Assembly (NCBI GenBank): GCA_964344035.1
Contig: CAYFLK010000014.1
Span: 1-62,938 of the forward strand
From: UBA1014 sp964344035
GTDB lineage: Bacteria > SAR324 > NAC60-12
Length of the DNA: 62,938 nt
Reading direction: 5' to 3'
Made by a program: the position numbers and the translations under genes. The notes beneath the pieces are model-generated. The model did no database searches, was not told where the DNA came from, and was given only the letters and a program-made list of their open reading frames with translations. How positions within the stretch are numbered: the first letter of the stretch is position 1; every line of letters begins with the position of its first letter. Below are positions 18,246 through 27,318 of this stretch, one piece after another.

Positions 18246-19400
18246 ATGCTGCACGAAGTTATTATGCCTGTACTGGGAATGACGCAGGATACCGGCGTCA
18301 TTTGCAAATGGCACAAGAACGTAGGTGAAACTGTCGGGACCGGTGAGATTTTAATGGAAATTGAAACCGATAAAACCGTGATGGAAATTGAAGCGCAACA
18401 TACAGGTATAATCAAAGAGATCAAGCGCCAGCCGGGAATTGAAATACCTGTAGGAGAAGTTGTTGCCGTCATTGAATCCGGGGAAGCGGAAGTAGAGATA
18501 CATACATTTCCGGATACAGCAAAAGCAACAGAAAAAGAGGAAAATCACATCCTTTATGATGCCGAAATCAGTAATGATTATGATGAAGTAAAGACAGTCC
18601 CTGCAAAAGCTGCAAAAGAAACCACACTAAAAAAAAAATATTATACCGAAAAAGGTGTGGGAAATATCAATTTGTTTCAACAACAATTCTTTCAAAAAGA
18701 AACGGGAGACATTTCATCCAGAAAAGTACTGGCATCACCTAAAGCTAAAGCTAAAGCAAGAGAGCATGGCATAGAACTTATTGATTTGAGAAATGTGCCC
18801 GGAATCAGCGAACCGTTCCATTACCAGGATATCGAGAACGCAATTCATGTCATTAAATCAAATGCAAAGGCAGGACAATACTCTGTTTCAGCAGAGTTTA
18901 ATATTATGAAGTTTAATGACTTGTTGCAGTGGTCAAACAACATTCTTGATTCATCAATCAGTTCCACAGATCTCTGGGCTGTTTTATGTACTTCTGCTTT
19001 TCGCATTAATTCCAATATCAGTACAATAAACAATTCAATTTCATTGAAGGTATCAAAATTAACTAAAACTGGTATTAATGTTTATTTTGTTACAGATGCT
19101 GATTTAGGTGGATTAGGCACAATTAACTCACGCAAGGTTGATTCCGGCATTAAGCATCAATTGCATTTGATTGACATATCCGAGTTAAACCTGAGCAGTT
19201 TCAGCGTTTACAGCAATGATCATTCAAAACCATTGATCAATATTGCATCTGCTGATACCGCCAAGGCAATTGCAAATAACAACGAGAGGATTAGGCTCAC
19301 CATGGATTTTCAAGCGGTTTTGTTTACTCCGGAAAAAGCTGCCGCATTTGTTAATGAGATAGCTTCTCTCATCAGTCAACCCCTCAGACTTTTACTCTGA
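18246..19400 (+). CDS. E2-like dihydrolipoamide acyltransferase with degenerate catalytic domain
   Basis: A 384-residue protein starting at the ATG directly after E1 beta. Residues 1-80 are a lipoyl domain with the ETDKTV lysine. A linker follows, then a peripheral-subunit-binding domain near residues 160-205 (SPKAKAKAREHGIEL, then NVPGISEP). The C-terminal third ends with LTMDFQAVLFTPEKAAAF, which aligns without gaps to the usual LTLS-DHRVVDG-AAxF segment but lacks the catalytic His and the Asp-Gly. The domain is also somewhat short. It may carry lipoate without transferring acyl groups. No E3 gene is nearby, so a shared E3 would be required. Confidence 0.82.
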   Translation: MLHEVIMPVLGMTQDTGVICKWHKNVGETVGTGEILMEIETDKTVMEIEAQHTGIIKEIKRQPGIEIPVGEVVAVIESGEAEVEIHTFPDTAKATEKEENHILYDAEISNDYDEVKTVPAKAAKETTLKKKYYTEKGVGNINLFQQQFFQKETGDISSRKVLASPKAKAKAREHGIELIDLRNVPGISEPFHYQDIENAIHVIKSNAKAGQYSVSAEFNIMKFNDLLQWSNNILDSSISSTDLWAVLCTSAFRINSNISTINNSISLKVSKLTKTGINVYFVTDADLGGLGTINSRKVDSGIKHQLHLIDISELNLSSFSVYSNDHSKPLINIASADTAKAIANNNERIRLTMDFQAVLFTPEKAAAFVNEIASLISQPLRLLL

Positions 19401-19471
19401 ATGATGGTTGCATTGAATCAATTGTAATGAATTTGCAGGACCAAGATTCTATGGGCATGTGATAACTCCCT

Positions 19472-20767
19472 TTATACTTTGCTCTCCATTCTCAGCAGTT
19501 TTCTATTTTTTCCATTTCTATCATCTTTCCCCAATACCGCCAGGCTGAAAGGTCCCAGCAACAGGACCATGCCCAGTGAAGCAAAGGCCATCACCCAATC
19601 GCTAAGTAATTCCCCTCCGCTGAATTGGTCTAGTATCCAGCCGAATCCGACCGGTCCCATAAAAGAGCCGATGAAACCAAGGCTGGAAAAGGTTGCCAAG
19701 GTAATGCCACGCAGTTCCTGGGGAGCACTCTGCAGGGCTCCCGCAGTGATGGAACTGGAATCTGCCATCACGAAAATCCCGTAAACGCAGAAAGCCAAAA
19801 CAGTGAAGACAACAGAATGCAGTGCACTGAACGCCACCACGAAGGCAATCATTGAGGAAACCAGCATGACCGCAGTGATCGATTTCTTTCTGCCGAAACG
19901 CAGGGAAAGTTCGTTCCCGCATACACTGGCAGGCAGACCCAAAAAGACTATCAGCGCAGTGAGGAGAGTGGGGTTGATCCCGTTTTGTCCATTTTGCTGT
20001 GCTGCGAAAACCAGGAATGCAACCATCCATGCTCTGAATCCGAAAAGTTCGTAGCTGTGCACAAAGTAACAGATGATGTATCCCAAAGTTTCGCGATTTC
20101 TGAGAACCTGACGAGGGTCAAAGAAAATCCGACCTGACGTTTTAGCGGGCGATGTCTTGGGTGTAATCAGGAAAGTCACGATCAAGAAGGTGATGATTCC
20201 TCCGAATGATGCCACCCCAAAGGCTGTTTGCCAGCCTGAAGAAGCACTCACTTCCCCCGCTATCAGGAAAGAGATGGCGAATCCAAATGGTGCGGATGAG
20301 GTGTAAAAAGCTGTGGCCCTGGTGATAATGGGCCCATCCAGTCGATCAGTGAGGGCCTTGAGCCCAGGCATGTAGGTGCCGGCCATGGAAATCCCTCCGA
20401 TACAGCGGAAAAACATTGCGCTCCAGAAACCACTGGCCCCCAAAGCAAAACCAAGCGCTCCATGCACACCTATCAGAGCACTAAACTGGCAGACACGTCT
20501 TGCATCGATCAGATCAGTAAGACTCGTGAGCAGGACGACGGACAAGGCATATCCCGCGAAATATATTCCGCTGATCCAGCCCGCTTCAGTACTGTTCAAC
20601 CCCCATTCCTGCTTAAACCCTGGAAGCAGCGCGGGAAAAGTGAAAACCGGCAGCATAGCGCATACTAACCCCAAGCTGAATCCCAGGATCAGCATTACTT
20701 GAGATTCAGTCCGGGCGTACAGCAAATTCAGCGGCTGATGATGGGGATACAATGGGCATCTGTACAA
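19472..20767 (-). CDS. Major facilitator superfamily transporter
   Basis: A 431-residue permease with about twelve hydrophobic segments. The helix 2-3 loop is AGYALSVVLLTSLTDLIDARR, and a matching LSLRFGRKKS loop begins the second half. MLPVFTFPALLPGFKQEWGL at the start of the domain resembles cyanate or nitroimidazole (CynX/NimT) and oxalate-type permeases. The true start may be the Met opening MLILGFSLG at about 20695. It points away from the 2-oxoacid dehydrogenase operon. Substrate unknown. Confidence 0.85.
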   Translation of the reverse strand: MYRCPLYPHHQPLNLLYARTESQVMLILGFSLGLVCAMLPVFTFPALLPGFKQEWGLNSTEAGWISGIYFAGYALSVVLLTSLTDLIDARRVCQFSALIGVHGALGFALGASGFWSAMFFRCIGGISMAGTYMPGLKALTDRLDGPIITRATAFYTSSAPFGFAISFLIAGEVSASSGWQTAFGVASFGGIITFLIVTFLITPKTSPAKTSGRIFFDPRQVLRNRETLGYIICYFVHSYELFGFRAWMVAFLVFAAQQNGQNGINPTLLTALIVFLGLPASVCGNELSLRFGRKKSITAVMLVSSMIAFVVAFSALHSVVFTVLAFCVYGIFVMADSSSITAGALQSAPQELRGITLATFSSLGFIGSFMGPVGFGWILDQFSGGELLSDWVMAFASLGMVLLLGPFSLAVLGKDDRNGKNRKLLRMESKV

Positions 20768-21010
20768 ACCATGACAAAATATTTATCTTTGAAACCTGTT
20801 GAATGCATTGGTTACCGCACAGTTTTGTGAGTTGATTAGATTAGAATTACCATGAATCAATGATTACTGCGTTGTTCCCTCCAGATTCCAAGCTTGTACT
20901 GCATGCCTTTGTCAGAGAAAACGGAGAGCACCAAGTCCACGTTTGCTTCATATGAGTGTTCATGCCAGCTCGGGAACACAAATATATCCCTGCATTGCAG
21001 ATTATATTAT

Positions 21011-21142
21011 TCAGCCGAAACCCCATGTTGCGTTTGCCGGGTTCTGTTCATATATTTCAATTGCAGTTTTCGGGAAGGCGCGTTTCAGCGGATAACCCGC
21101 GTAAAGCCCACCCGGTCCACCTCCTATCTCTGCAACCCGCAT
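21011..21142 (-). pseudogene. Remnant of FAD-dependent aromatic oxygenase (N-terminal fragment)
   Basis: Only about 44 residues remain: RVAEIGGGPGGLYAGYPLKR is a Rossmann GxGxxG FAD motif and EIYEQNPANATWGFG matches the next strand of salicylyl-CoA or styrene-type flavin monooxygenases. A TGA follows the conserved WGFG, and nothing recognisable continues in any frame. The surrounding spacer 20768-21298 otherwise holds no gene. The remnant lies beside two further broken genes, so this part of the window appears to be decaying. Confidence 0.6.
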
Positions 21143-21298
21143 GTTTTTCTCCTGTTCACCGATGTGACTTTCATGAACAAAACTCCTCTGGGTAATCGAA
21201 GACACACAATTGTTTACTGTACAAGATATGATTTACATGATTTAATCCGAAACTTCCATGTTTGATAAATACCAGCCACATCTCAATTAGAAATTCCG

Positions 21299-22527
21299 AT
21301 GCACGAGGCAAACCCATCGTCCGCGCTTGCGGCGGCTTTTTCAAATGCCGGTCACTTCCTGATCCACTATTTTACGGCAATGTATTTTACCATTGTTATT
21401 GCCATTGACCGGGATTGGGACGCCCCTTATGAAGTACTGTTTGAACTATGGTTCCCGGCATCACTTCTGATCGGCCTGGCCGCGCTTCCCGCCGGGTGGC
21501 TGGCCGACAAATGGTCCAGTCCGGGCATGCTGATCATCATGTTTCTGGGCATGGGTCTTTCGACAGTCGTCTGCGGAATGGTGGAGACAGAGTATAGTTT
21601 GATGCTGTTTCTCGCATGCCTGGGGCTGTTTGCAGCGATTTATCATCCGGTTGGAGTTCCGTGGATCATAAATACCAGCGCAGGCCGGACAGGCATGCGT
21701 CTTGCGGTTAACGGTATTTTCGGAGGTTTGGGTGCAGGCGGCTCCGCGCTTGTAAGCGGGTGGTTGATTTTGGCCTTCGGCTGGCGTACAGCATTTTGGG
21801 CGCCCTGTCTGCTGTGTACATTATTAGGCGCGGCAATGTTCTGGGCACTGATCATAGGTAAAATAGCAGAGGGGGCCAGGGTTGCCCCCGGCCGTGATGA
21901 CGCTAAAGCACGGAACGGCAACCTGAAAGCGGTTGCCATGATGTTGATACCGATGCTGGTATTGGGACTGATTTACAATTCCGTCCAGGGGATGATGCCA
22001 AACTTTTTGAGGAACGAATGCTCGATCTTTTGGGTGGACGCATCGAATTTATCGGCACGATTGTCGGCACTGTGTATGCGGTTGGGGCCGCAATGCAGTT
22101 AGTGGGCGGGTTCCTTGCGGATCGCTTTCCGCTTAAAACCACATATGTTGCATTGTGGATTTTCCAGACGCCGTTGTTATTGATGGTCGCGGAATTCAAC
22201 GGCTTGCCGCTTGCTCTGACTGCCGCGGCACTGACAATGGCAGGGACAGCCATTCTCCCAACAGAAAACCTGATGCTGTCAAAGTTTGCCCCACCGAAGC
22301 ATCAAGGGGTGACATTCGGGGTGAAGTTTGTGGTTTCCCTTGGATCTGCTCCGCTGGGAATATTCCTTATCGTTCAGGTTCGTGAAGCAACAGGTGAATT
22401 CACGCCGTTATTGTTGGCCATGTCCGGCTTCTCAGTTCTGGCGGTCCTTGCCTCCGCAATCCTGCCCCGGATACCTGAAAATTTCATGCCCGGAATTGCC
22501 GGAAGTCGGACCGCGGCTTTGGATTAG
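21299..22527 (+). pseudogene. MFS transporter with a frameshift near 22000
   Basis: Two halves of one permease lie in different frames. The first (21299 to about 22000) has six or seven hydrophobic segments, including WLADKWSSPGML and GGLGAGGSALVSG. The second, readable from just before 22018 to 22527, has the remaining segments including GGFLADRFPLK. The switch is at PNFL against KLFEERMLDLL: after CCA at 21998-22000 one base is missing in the AAACTTTTT run. A sequencing error at the homopolymer or a true inactivating deletion are both possible. Intact, it would be about 410 residues. Confidence 0.8.
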
Positions 22528-22602
22528 GCCTTACGACCTGCTTTTCGGCATCCCAATCAACCGGTCTTCGATTTTGAAAATTCTTTGTATGGACGAAAGA
22601 TT

Positions 22603-23073
22603 ATGTTGAACATGGAAGCCCCCCTGGAAGTAGGTATTTGCGTTGAGGATTTAGACACAATGATTGGTTTCTATCAAGATGTCCTGGATTTCAAACTCAT
22701 CAGTGAAATTGACGTCCCCCCGGCAAAAAGCAGGGAGGCAGGATTTACCGAGGGAGGATACCGGATAGTCCGCATGCAAACCAATTACGGTTAACGGATC
22801 AAATTCCTCAGACCCGCGACTACGCCTCTTGAAAGGTCTACTGGAGGAAATGTACTGAGCAACAAGGGAAACGTCTTCTTGACCTTTATTGTTGAAAACC
22901 TGGAAAAGACGGTTAAGAGAATAAAGTCAACCGGCGCGCCCATCAGGACTTCCGGAGATGTCTTTGAAGTTCGTGACGGGGTTTTCATGTGCATCATCGA
23001 TGATCCCGAAGGAAACCATCTGGAATTCGTCGAATATGAAAACATTGCCGCTTACCGCACGGACATTGTATAG
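22603..23073 (+). pseudogene. VOC (glyoxalase-like) family gene with in-frame TAA
   Basis: A single open frame encodes a vicinal-oxygen-chelate protein of about 156 residues, except for TAA at 22792-22794. The first part holds LEVGICVEDLDTMIGFYQDVLDF, the usual first beta-alpha-beta unit; the second part holds FIVENLEKTVKRIKSTGAP and IIDDPEGNHLEFVEY, the last unit with its metal glutamate. At the stop the context NYG-stop-RIKFLR suggests that GAA (Glu) became TAA. Either a nonsense mutation or a base error; the two halves would not fold separately. Confidence 0.75.
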
Positions 23074-23094
23074 AAGTTTCCCGTGACACAATCG

Positions 23095-23131
23095 CAAAAA
23101 GGCGTTTTGAGTACTTTACCCCTCTCACATT
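23095..23131. repeat. Truncated copy of the MITE-like left end
   Basis: This 37-base sequence matches 37172-37208 at 33 positions, including GAGTACTTTACC and CTCTCACATT. It lies between the broken VOC gene and the O-antigen ligase-like gene. No right-hand inverted repeat is visible nearby. Confidence 0.6.
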
Positions 23132-23205
23132 ACTGGACTTTGATAGTGAAGAACTGTAGGTTTCTGATGTGAAGTAAACAGGAATCGCCGGGTATACAAA
23201 TTCCA

Positions 23206-24525
23206 TTGAAAGCAGTACAAAACTCCAGTTGGGCCGGCATTGCGGTTGACGCACTGTTCGTGCTTTTGGTCCTGTCTGCTTCACTGCCGCTGAGGGTCCC
23301 GCTGATCCAGTCCAGCCTGGAAACCTGGTTTTCGTTCCGGTTTCCCTTTTCTCTAAGTCTTGGTTCTTTTTTCCTCCCTCCCCTGCTGCTGGTGGCGATG
23401 ACGGTTCAGCGAAGCCGTATCCACGCATGCCGGCAGACCCACCGCACCGCGTGGCTGATATTGCTGGGCCTGCTGTTAGTGATGTGGATCGGGTCCTTCC
23501 TCAGCGACTACACTGCCCACTCCATCAAACACGCTGCCCGTTATACTGTCTACCTGCTGGCTTTCTTTGTCCTGACTCTCACTGTTACAAAAGAAACTTT
23601 TCATGTGTGCGCAAACCTGTTCCTTGGATTTTACATCGTGCTCACCGCACTGACCTGGATGGACAACGAAGGCCTGATCAGCATCCGCGGCACATTAAAC
23701 AGTTTCGGGCTCCACCTGCAACTGTTCACTGGGGGAGCAAGATCAAGTTCTCTTTTTGAGAACCCCAACCCCTACGCGATCATCAGCGCGGCAACAGCTT
23801 TTTTAGCGTTGCATCAGCTTTATCTGCGTCAATGGTTGTTTGGCGCTTTGGCGTTGGTTGCATCCGGATACGGGCTGATAACCGCCGGGAGCCGCAACGG
23901 CATTTTCACGGTTGTAGTCACTCTCATGCTGTTGATTCTCTGGAATGCGTGGAAGAGGAAGTTTAGCGGGAAATCGCTTGCTTTGGCTGCCGTGGTTTTA
24001 GTGGCAACAGGTACTGCCCTCTGGAACATTGATTCCCGTGCGACAAACATGTTGCGCAAAGAAATCCTGAACATGACTTTTCCGCAAAACTACGGGCAGC
24101 TGGAACACAAGGACCCCAGGTTTGCACTCTTCCGTCTGGCCCTGGTACCGGAATCAGCAAAAAACTGGATCGTCGGTTCCGGAGTGAAAACTTTCGGTCT
24201 GGACCTGAAGAAACGGGCGGACGGACGCTGGAAAGGTACCTTGATTGGAGGAGGAGAAACCTTCAACGCGCACAACGCGCTGCTGACCGTCTGGTATGAA
24301 ATGGGGCTGCTCGGTATTGCGGGCTGCCTGGGGTGTATCTTGGTGTGGGTGAAAAAAATTGTAAAGCATAACCCTTTTGAGATCGGCCCTGTGCTGGCCC
24401 TGTGCGTGGGGCAGATATTTGACTTTTTCCTCTGGGAGATCCTCTTCATGACCTGCCAGAGTTTCATACTGGCGGCAATGGTTAATGCCCCGCGGAACGG
24501 GCTGAGTCCCGCCACTACAGTTTGA
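23206..24525 (+). CDS. O-antigen ligase-like membrane protein (Wzy_C family)
   Basis: A 439-residue polytopic protein with about eleven hydrophobic segments. The ENPNPYAIISAATAFLAL and GLITAGSRNGIF segments are typical of the Wzy_C/RfaL family, and HNALLTVWYEMGLLGIAGC is the conserved loop plus helix after the large periplasmic region. Such proteins ligate O-antigen to lipid A core or polymerise polysaccharide. The start is TTG at 23206; no ATG with a good ribosome-binding site is nearby. It stands alone, although a fragment of a chain-length regulator occurs at 36535, on the far side of the tail cluster. Confidence 0.8.
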   Translation: MKAVQNSSWAGIAVDALFVLLVLSASLPLRVPLIQSSLETWFSFRFPFSLSLGSFFLPPLLLVAMTVQRSRIHACRQTHRTAWLILLGLLLVMWIGSFLSDYTAHSIKHAARYTVYLLAFFVLTLTVTKETFHVCANLFLGFYIVLTALTWMDNEGLISIRGTLNSFGLHLQLFTGGARSSSLFENPNPYAIISAATAFLALHQLYLRQWLFGALALVASGYGLITAGSRNGIFTVVVTLMLLILWNAWKRKFSGKSLALAAVVLVATGTALWNIDSRATNMLRKEILNMTFPQNYGQLEHKDPRFALFRLALVPESAKNWIVGSGVKTFGLDLKKRADGRWKGTLIGGGETFNAHNALLTVWYEMGLLGIAGCLGCILVWVKKIVKHNPFEIGPVLALCVGQIFDFFLWEILFMTCQSFILAAMVNAPRNGLSPATTV

Positions 24526-24739
24526 ATGAATGAGTCAATCGTTCACAGGTGGACTTCGGGTCACGGTGTGGAACAACAAAATACTTGAAAAAACTGCTTC
24601 AAACAGTCAAGTTGCCATTCTGGGCATTCATGGTACTATTATTGAATCCGCAAATTCCAGGTTAAGACACCACACACAACAGTAGCTTCCTCATGACACA
24701 GGGCGTTACCAGAAAAGAACCGCTGCCGGTGCTGTAACG

Positions 24740-24802
24740 GGGCGTTAGAAATGTCATGTTGTGCGTTGAAAATGTAAGAGTACTCTGACATTTCTAACGC
24801 CC
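24740..24802. repeat. Perfect 17-bp inverted repeat in a 338-base spacer
   Basis: GGGCGTTAGAAATGTCA at 24740-24756 is repeated in perfect inverted form at 24786-24802, with a 29-base loop. It lies between the O-antigen ligase-like gene and the last gene of the tail cluster, which converge here, so it could be a bidirectional terminator or the end of a mobile segment. No run of T follows. The rest of 24526-24863 shows only a 50-codon reading frame of unknown merit. Confidence 0.7.
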
Positions 24803-24863
24803 AATTTGGGATTTAGAAAAGGATTAAATCCTCGTTGAAGGGAGATTCAAGAGAGGGCAAAGC

Positions 24864-25100
24864 TCAGGAGATCGACCCGGTTCCAGTTCCAGTTCCAGTT
24901 CCGGTAACGGGGCCGCCGGAAGCGCTGGCCCCGGTGACCGTGGTCGAGACGGTGGTGCTCACCGTCGCCGATTCGAGCAGCAGCTGGACGCCCTCGGCGA
25001 TTTTGCTCGCCAGCAGAGCGTAGGCCGTCGGTTTGTCCACAGCCCCCTCGGCGGCATTGAGGGCCTCCAGGATCTTGTTCTCCAAAAGGGTTGTGTTCAT
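24864..25100 (-). CDS. Small protein of the tail cluster, unknown function
   Basis: A 78-residue product beginning MNTTLLENKILEALN. The first 50 residues are helical in character; the tail is a low-complexity Val/Ser/Thr run ending in repeated GT pairs, encoded by tandem six-base ACTGGA units on the coding strand. It is the last gene of the minus-strand tail operon, following the spike gene by nine bases. I recognise no family. A cap, tip or chaperone role would be a guess. Confidence 0.5.
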   Translation of the reverse strand: MNTTLLENKILEALNAAEGAVDKPTAYALLASKIAEGVQLLLESATVSTTVSTTVTGASASGGPVTGTGTGTGTGSIS

Positions 25101-25109
25101 AATTCTGGA

Positions 25110-26030
25110 TTATGCCAGCATGGCGTCCACGAGGGCCTTGTAGGCCGTCAGGCTCGTCCGGTGCGGCGTCATCAGCAGCGTTCCGTTGGTCGCCCCGCCC
25201 GTTGGTCCGCCGCCGTTGGCGTAGCTGAGCGCTTTGATGTCTTCCGCCAAGTCGTCCACGAGCTGCAGCAGGTCGCTAAGCACCTGCACCAGATTGGTGA
25301 GCTGGTTGCCCACGTAGACGCCGCCGGCGACCGTTTTCAGCTCGACGGGGCCGGCGCTGGCGAGCGACAGGCCGGCCAGCGCGGTGAGGAAGGCCTGGCC
25401 GACGGCGGTGACCTTGAAGTCGCTCCCGACGGCCAGCTCGAGGAGGCCGCCCACTTCCAGGGTTTTGCTGCCGCCCACCTCCTCGTTCGAGTCGGTCTCG
25501 ACAGCCTCATTCTTTTCGTAAAACACGCGGGTGACCGTCGTCGCTTCGAGCTGGTGCGTCTGGCACTGCTCCTCGAGGCGGCCCGGCGTGGTGCGCGAGA
25601 TGGAGCCATCTGGAGCGATGCGCATTTCCGCGCCGCCGTGNNNNNNNNNNCCCGGGGCCAGCCGCGGCACGTCGGACCCCTCGACCAAAATCGAGTGCAC
25701 GTAGGGCAGATCCGCCCGGCCGTAATCCCAGCAGACGCGCACCGTCGTGCCCGGCTCCGGCAGGGTGTAGTGTCCGCTCTCAGATCCGCCGCCCAGGATC
25801 GGCACCGGCACCGCCTCGAGTTCGGGCACGGACTCATCCGGCTGGCCGTCGACGTCGAGCAGTTGCACGTTGACCGCCAGCCGCGGACGGTAGGCGTCCG
25901 TCGCCTCGCCCTCCGCATGCTCCGGCGCTTCCGGAATGCCGGTGACGACGCCGCGGCGACTGGTGACGTAGCCGCCCGCCAGTTCCGGATAGAGCGCGTT
26001 GATCAGGTTTCGGATTTCGGATTGCAGCAT
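25110..26030 (-). CDS. Phage baseplate assembly protein V-like spike
   Basis: A protein of about 306 residues, with ten unknown bases at 25641-25650 that leave four residues uncertain. The N-terminal OB-like region includes YRPRLAVNVQLLDVDG and PEPGTTVRVCWDYGRADLPYVHSIL, as in gpV/Mu gp45-type spikes. The later repetitive GGSKTLEVGGLLELAVGS stretch suggests the beta-helical part. The product would sit at the tip of a contractile tail and pierce the target envelope. No ribosome-binding site is visible before the ATG; a seven-base tandem repeat lies there. Confidence 0.75.
   Translation of the reverse strand: MLQSEIRNLINALYPELAGGYVTSRRGVVTGIPEAPEHAEGEATDAYRPRLAVNVQLLDVDGQPDESVPELEAVPVPILGGGSESGHYTLPEPGTTVRVCWDYGRADLPYVHSILVEGSDVPRLAPXXXXHGGAEMRIAPDGSISRTTPGRLEEQCQTHQLEATTVTRVFYEKNEAVETDSNEEVGGSKTLEVGGLLELAVGSDFKVTAVGQAFLTALAGLSLASAGPVELKTVAGGVYVGNQLTNLVQVLSDLLQLVDDLAEDIKALSYANGGGPTGGATNGTLLMTPHRTSLTAYKALVDAMLA
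25641..25650. other. Assembly gap (10 N) inside the spike gene
   Basis: Ten unknown bases. The reading frame continues on both sides if the gap length is right, but ten is often a placeholder value. Confidence 0.99.
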
Positions 26031-26033
26031 CAG

Positions 26034-26061
26034 GGGGATTTCAGATTTCAGATTTGTTTCC
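26034..26061. repeat. Seven-base tandem repeat spacer (TCAGATT)
   Basis: Heptads GGGGATT, TCAGATT, TCAGATT, TGTTTCC fill and overlap the ten-base gap between the spike gene and the upstream baseplate gene. It is one of a series of seven-base-period arrays at junctions in the tail cluster. Confidence 0.7.
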
Positions 26062-26754
26062 GATCAACACAATCGTCATCTCAGCCCCCTGAAAATCCAC
26101 CTGGTCGATGAGGTGCTGCGTGCCCTGGTAGTTCACGGCCACGCCGGGTCGGAGCAGCGGATGGCTGGGAATGACGAGCCCCCCCGTCTCCGCCTCCTCG
26201 CGCAGCACGAACCCTGCCGGGAGTTCCGGAACCTTGCGGGAGGTCCAAGGCGACTCGTCCCGGCGACCCCACCAGATGGAGCCATCGGCAAACGCATTCC
26301 AGATGCCTTCTGGTCCGTAAACCCGCCGGAGGGCCTGCTCCAGCGCGTCGCGCGCCGAGCCTGTGGAGACGAAGCGGGCCAGGCGCATCTCGGGTAGCGT
26401 CGCGGTGTGCACGGGCAGCGGCACGCTCAGAGCGAGCGCCTCGAGCAGCGTCTCGGCGTCCGGATGCCTCAGCGAGAGCGCGAGCGGCTGTTCAAAAATC
26501 GCGGGCAGCTCGTCGGCATGCACCATGACACTGCCGAGCGTTTGCCTTCCGGCTTCCACCACAAATCCGGTCCAGAAGGTGCGCACCGGCAGCCCCCGGT
26601 TGCCGAACGCATAGCGCACCAGCGCGCCTTTGGCGGGGACTTCCGCGCCAGAATAGATAATCTGAGCACGACCCACCTTGCCTTGGGCGGCCGTGATGCG
26701 CGCCGAAACCAGGGTCTTCTCGTCTCCCGAAATCCAAAGCTGTTCAGTAATCAC
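26041..26754 (-). CDS. Putative baseplate hub protein
   Basis: A 237-residue protein with a GTG start. It lies directly upstream of the spike gene, the position taken by the hub (Mu gp44 / P2 gpD type) in contractile-tail clusters. Features such as VSARITAAQGKVGRAQIIYSG at the start and ELPAIFEQPLALSL mid-protein would suit a hub with beta domains, but I see no diagnostic motif. It is shorter than the usual 350-residue hub. The start nearly abuts the stop of the next gene upstream, so translation is probably coupled. Assignment rests mainly on position. Confidence 0.5.
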   Translation of the reverse strand: MITEQLWISGDEKTLVSARITAAQGKVGRAQIIYSGAEVPAKGALVRYAFGNRGLPVRTFWTGFVVEAGRQTLGSVMVHADELPAIFEQPLALSLRHPDAETLLEALALSVPLPVHTATLPEMRLARFVSTGSARDALEQALRRVYGPEGIWNAFADGSIWWGRRDESPWTSRKVPELPAGFVLREEAETGGLVIPSHPLLRPGVAVNYQGTQHLIDQVDFQGAEMTIVLIGNKSEI

Positions 26755-26757
26755 CCG

Positions 26758-27243
26758 TCACCCCGCAATCCCCTCAATTGCTTGCAGCACCGCATTGACC
26801 TCCGCCAGGCTCAGCTCCCCTTCTGCACTCACATTCTCCCCGGCGGCTGCTTCTTGCCGCTCCTTGGAGCGCTCTGGCACGCTGCGCACCTCGTGGAACG
26901 TCAAGTTCACCGTCCACAAGCGCCGCGCCTCGTCCGGCTCGACCTGCACCGAGTCGGCAAAGCGCGCTTTCTGCACGCCTAGGGCCGCCGCCGTGTCGTC
27001 GTAGAGGCGGCGCGTCACGGGCAGGCCGTCCTCGCCGGTCTCCCGCCAAAACGTCATCAACGCCGTCAGCTCCTCAGTTTCCGAGAAATGCAGGTGCGTC
27101 TTCAACGTGAACACGAACGGTTTGACGCCCTGCATGGCCGCCTCGGTGCTCGAGCGCTGGCCCGTCAGGTCCTTGAGGTCGATCCGTCCGGTGACGCTCA
27201 GGCGCTGATCGAAACCGGGAATGGTGTATTCACCTAATCTCAT
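26758..27243 (-). CDS. Baseplate-associated protein of unknown family
   Basis: A 161-residue protein. The first 130 residues read as a compact beta-rich domain (FDQRLSVTGRIDLKDLTG, GVKPFVFTLKTHLHF, WTVNLTFHEVRSVPERS) similar in flavour to small baseplate plug proteins that precede the hub. The last 30 residues form a separate Glu/Ala-rich helix. It lies between an unknown protein and the hub candidate. Upstream is an array of seven-base repeats and no ribosome-binding site. Role inferred from context. Confidence 0.5.
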   Translation of the reverse strand: MRLGEYTIPGFDQRLSVTGRIDLKDLTGQRSSTEAAMQGVKPFVFTLKTHLHFSETEELTALMTFWRETGEDGLPVTRRLYDDTAAALGVQKARFADSVQVEPDEARRLWTVNLTFHEVRSVPERSKERQEAAAGENVSAEGELSLAEVNAVLQAIEGIAG

Positions 27244-27318
27244 TACTCATCACTCATCTTTTCAGTTTCCAGTGTTCAGCCATTAGGAAACTCGAAACTC
27301 GAAACTCATCACTTAATC
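27239..27318. repeat. Seven-base tandem repeat spacer (CTCATNA, AAACTCG)
   Basis: The gap reads almost entirely in heptads on the plus strand: CTCATTA, CTCATCA, CTCATCT, then TTTCAGT, TTCCAGT, GTTCAGC, CATTAGG, then AAACTCG, AAACTCG, AAACTCA. Each block is a different degenerate unit with the same period. It lies where the leader and ribosome-binding site of the downstream minus-strand gene should be. Confidence 0.75.

Noticed and set aside
24530..24685. 50-codon plus-strand frame after the ligase-like gene
   Set aside because: No ribosome-binding site and no recognisable segment; probably chance.
25161..26111. Plus-strand frame opposite the spike gene
   Set aside because: Arg/His-rich shadow of the real baseplate gene.
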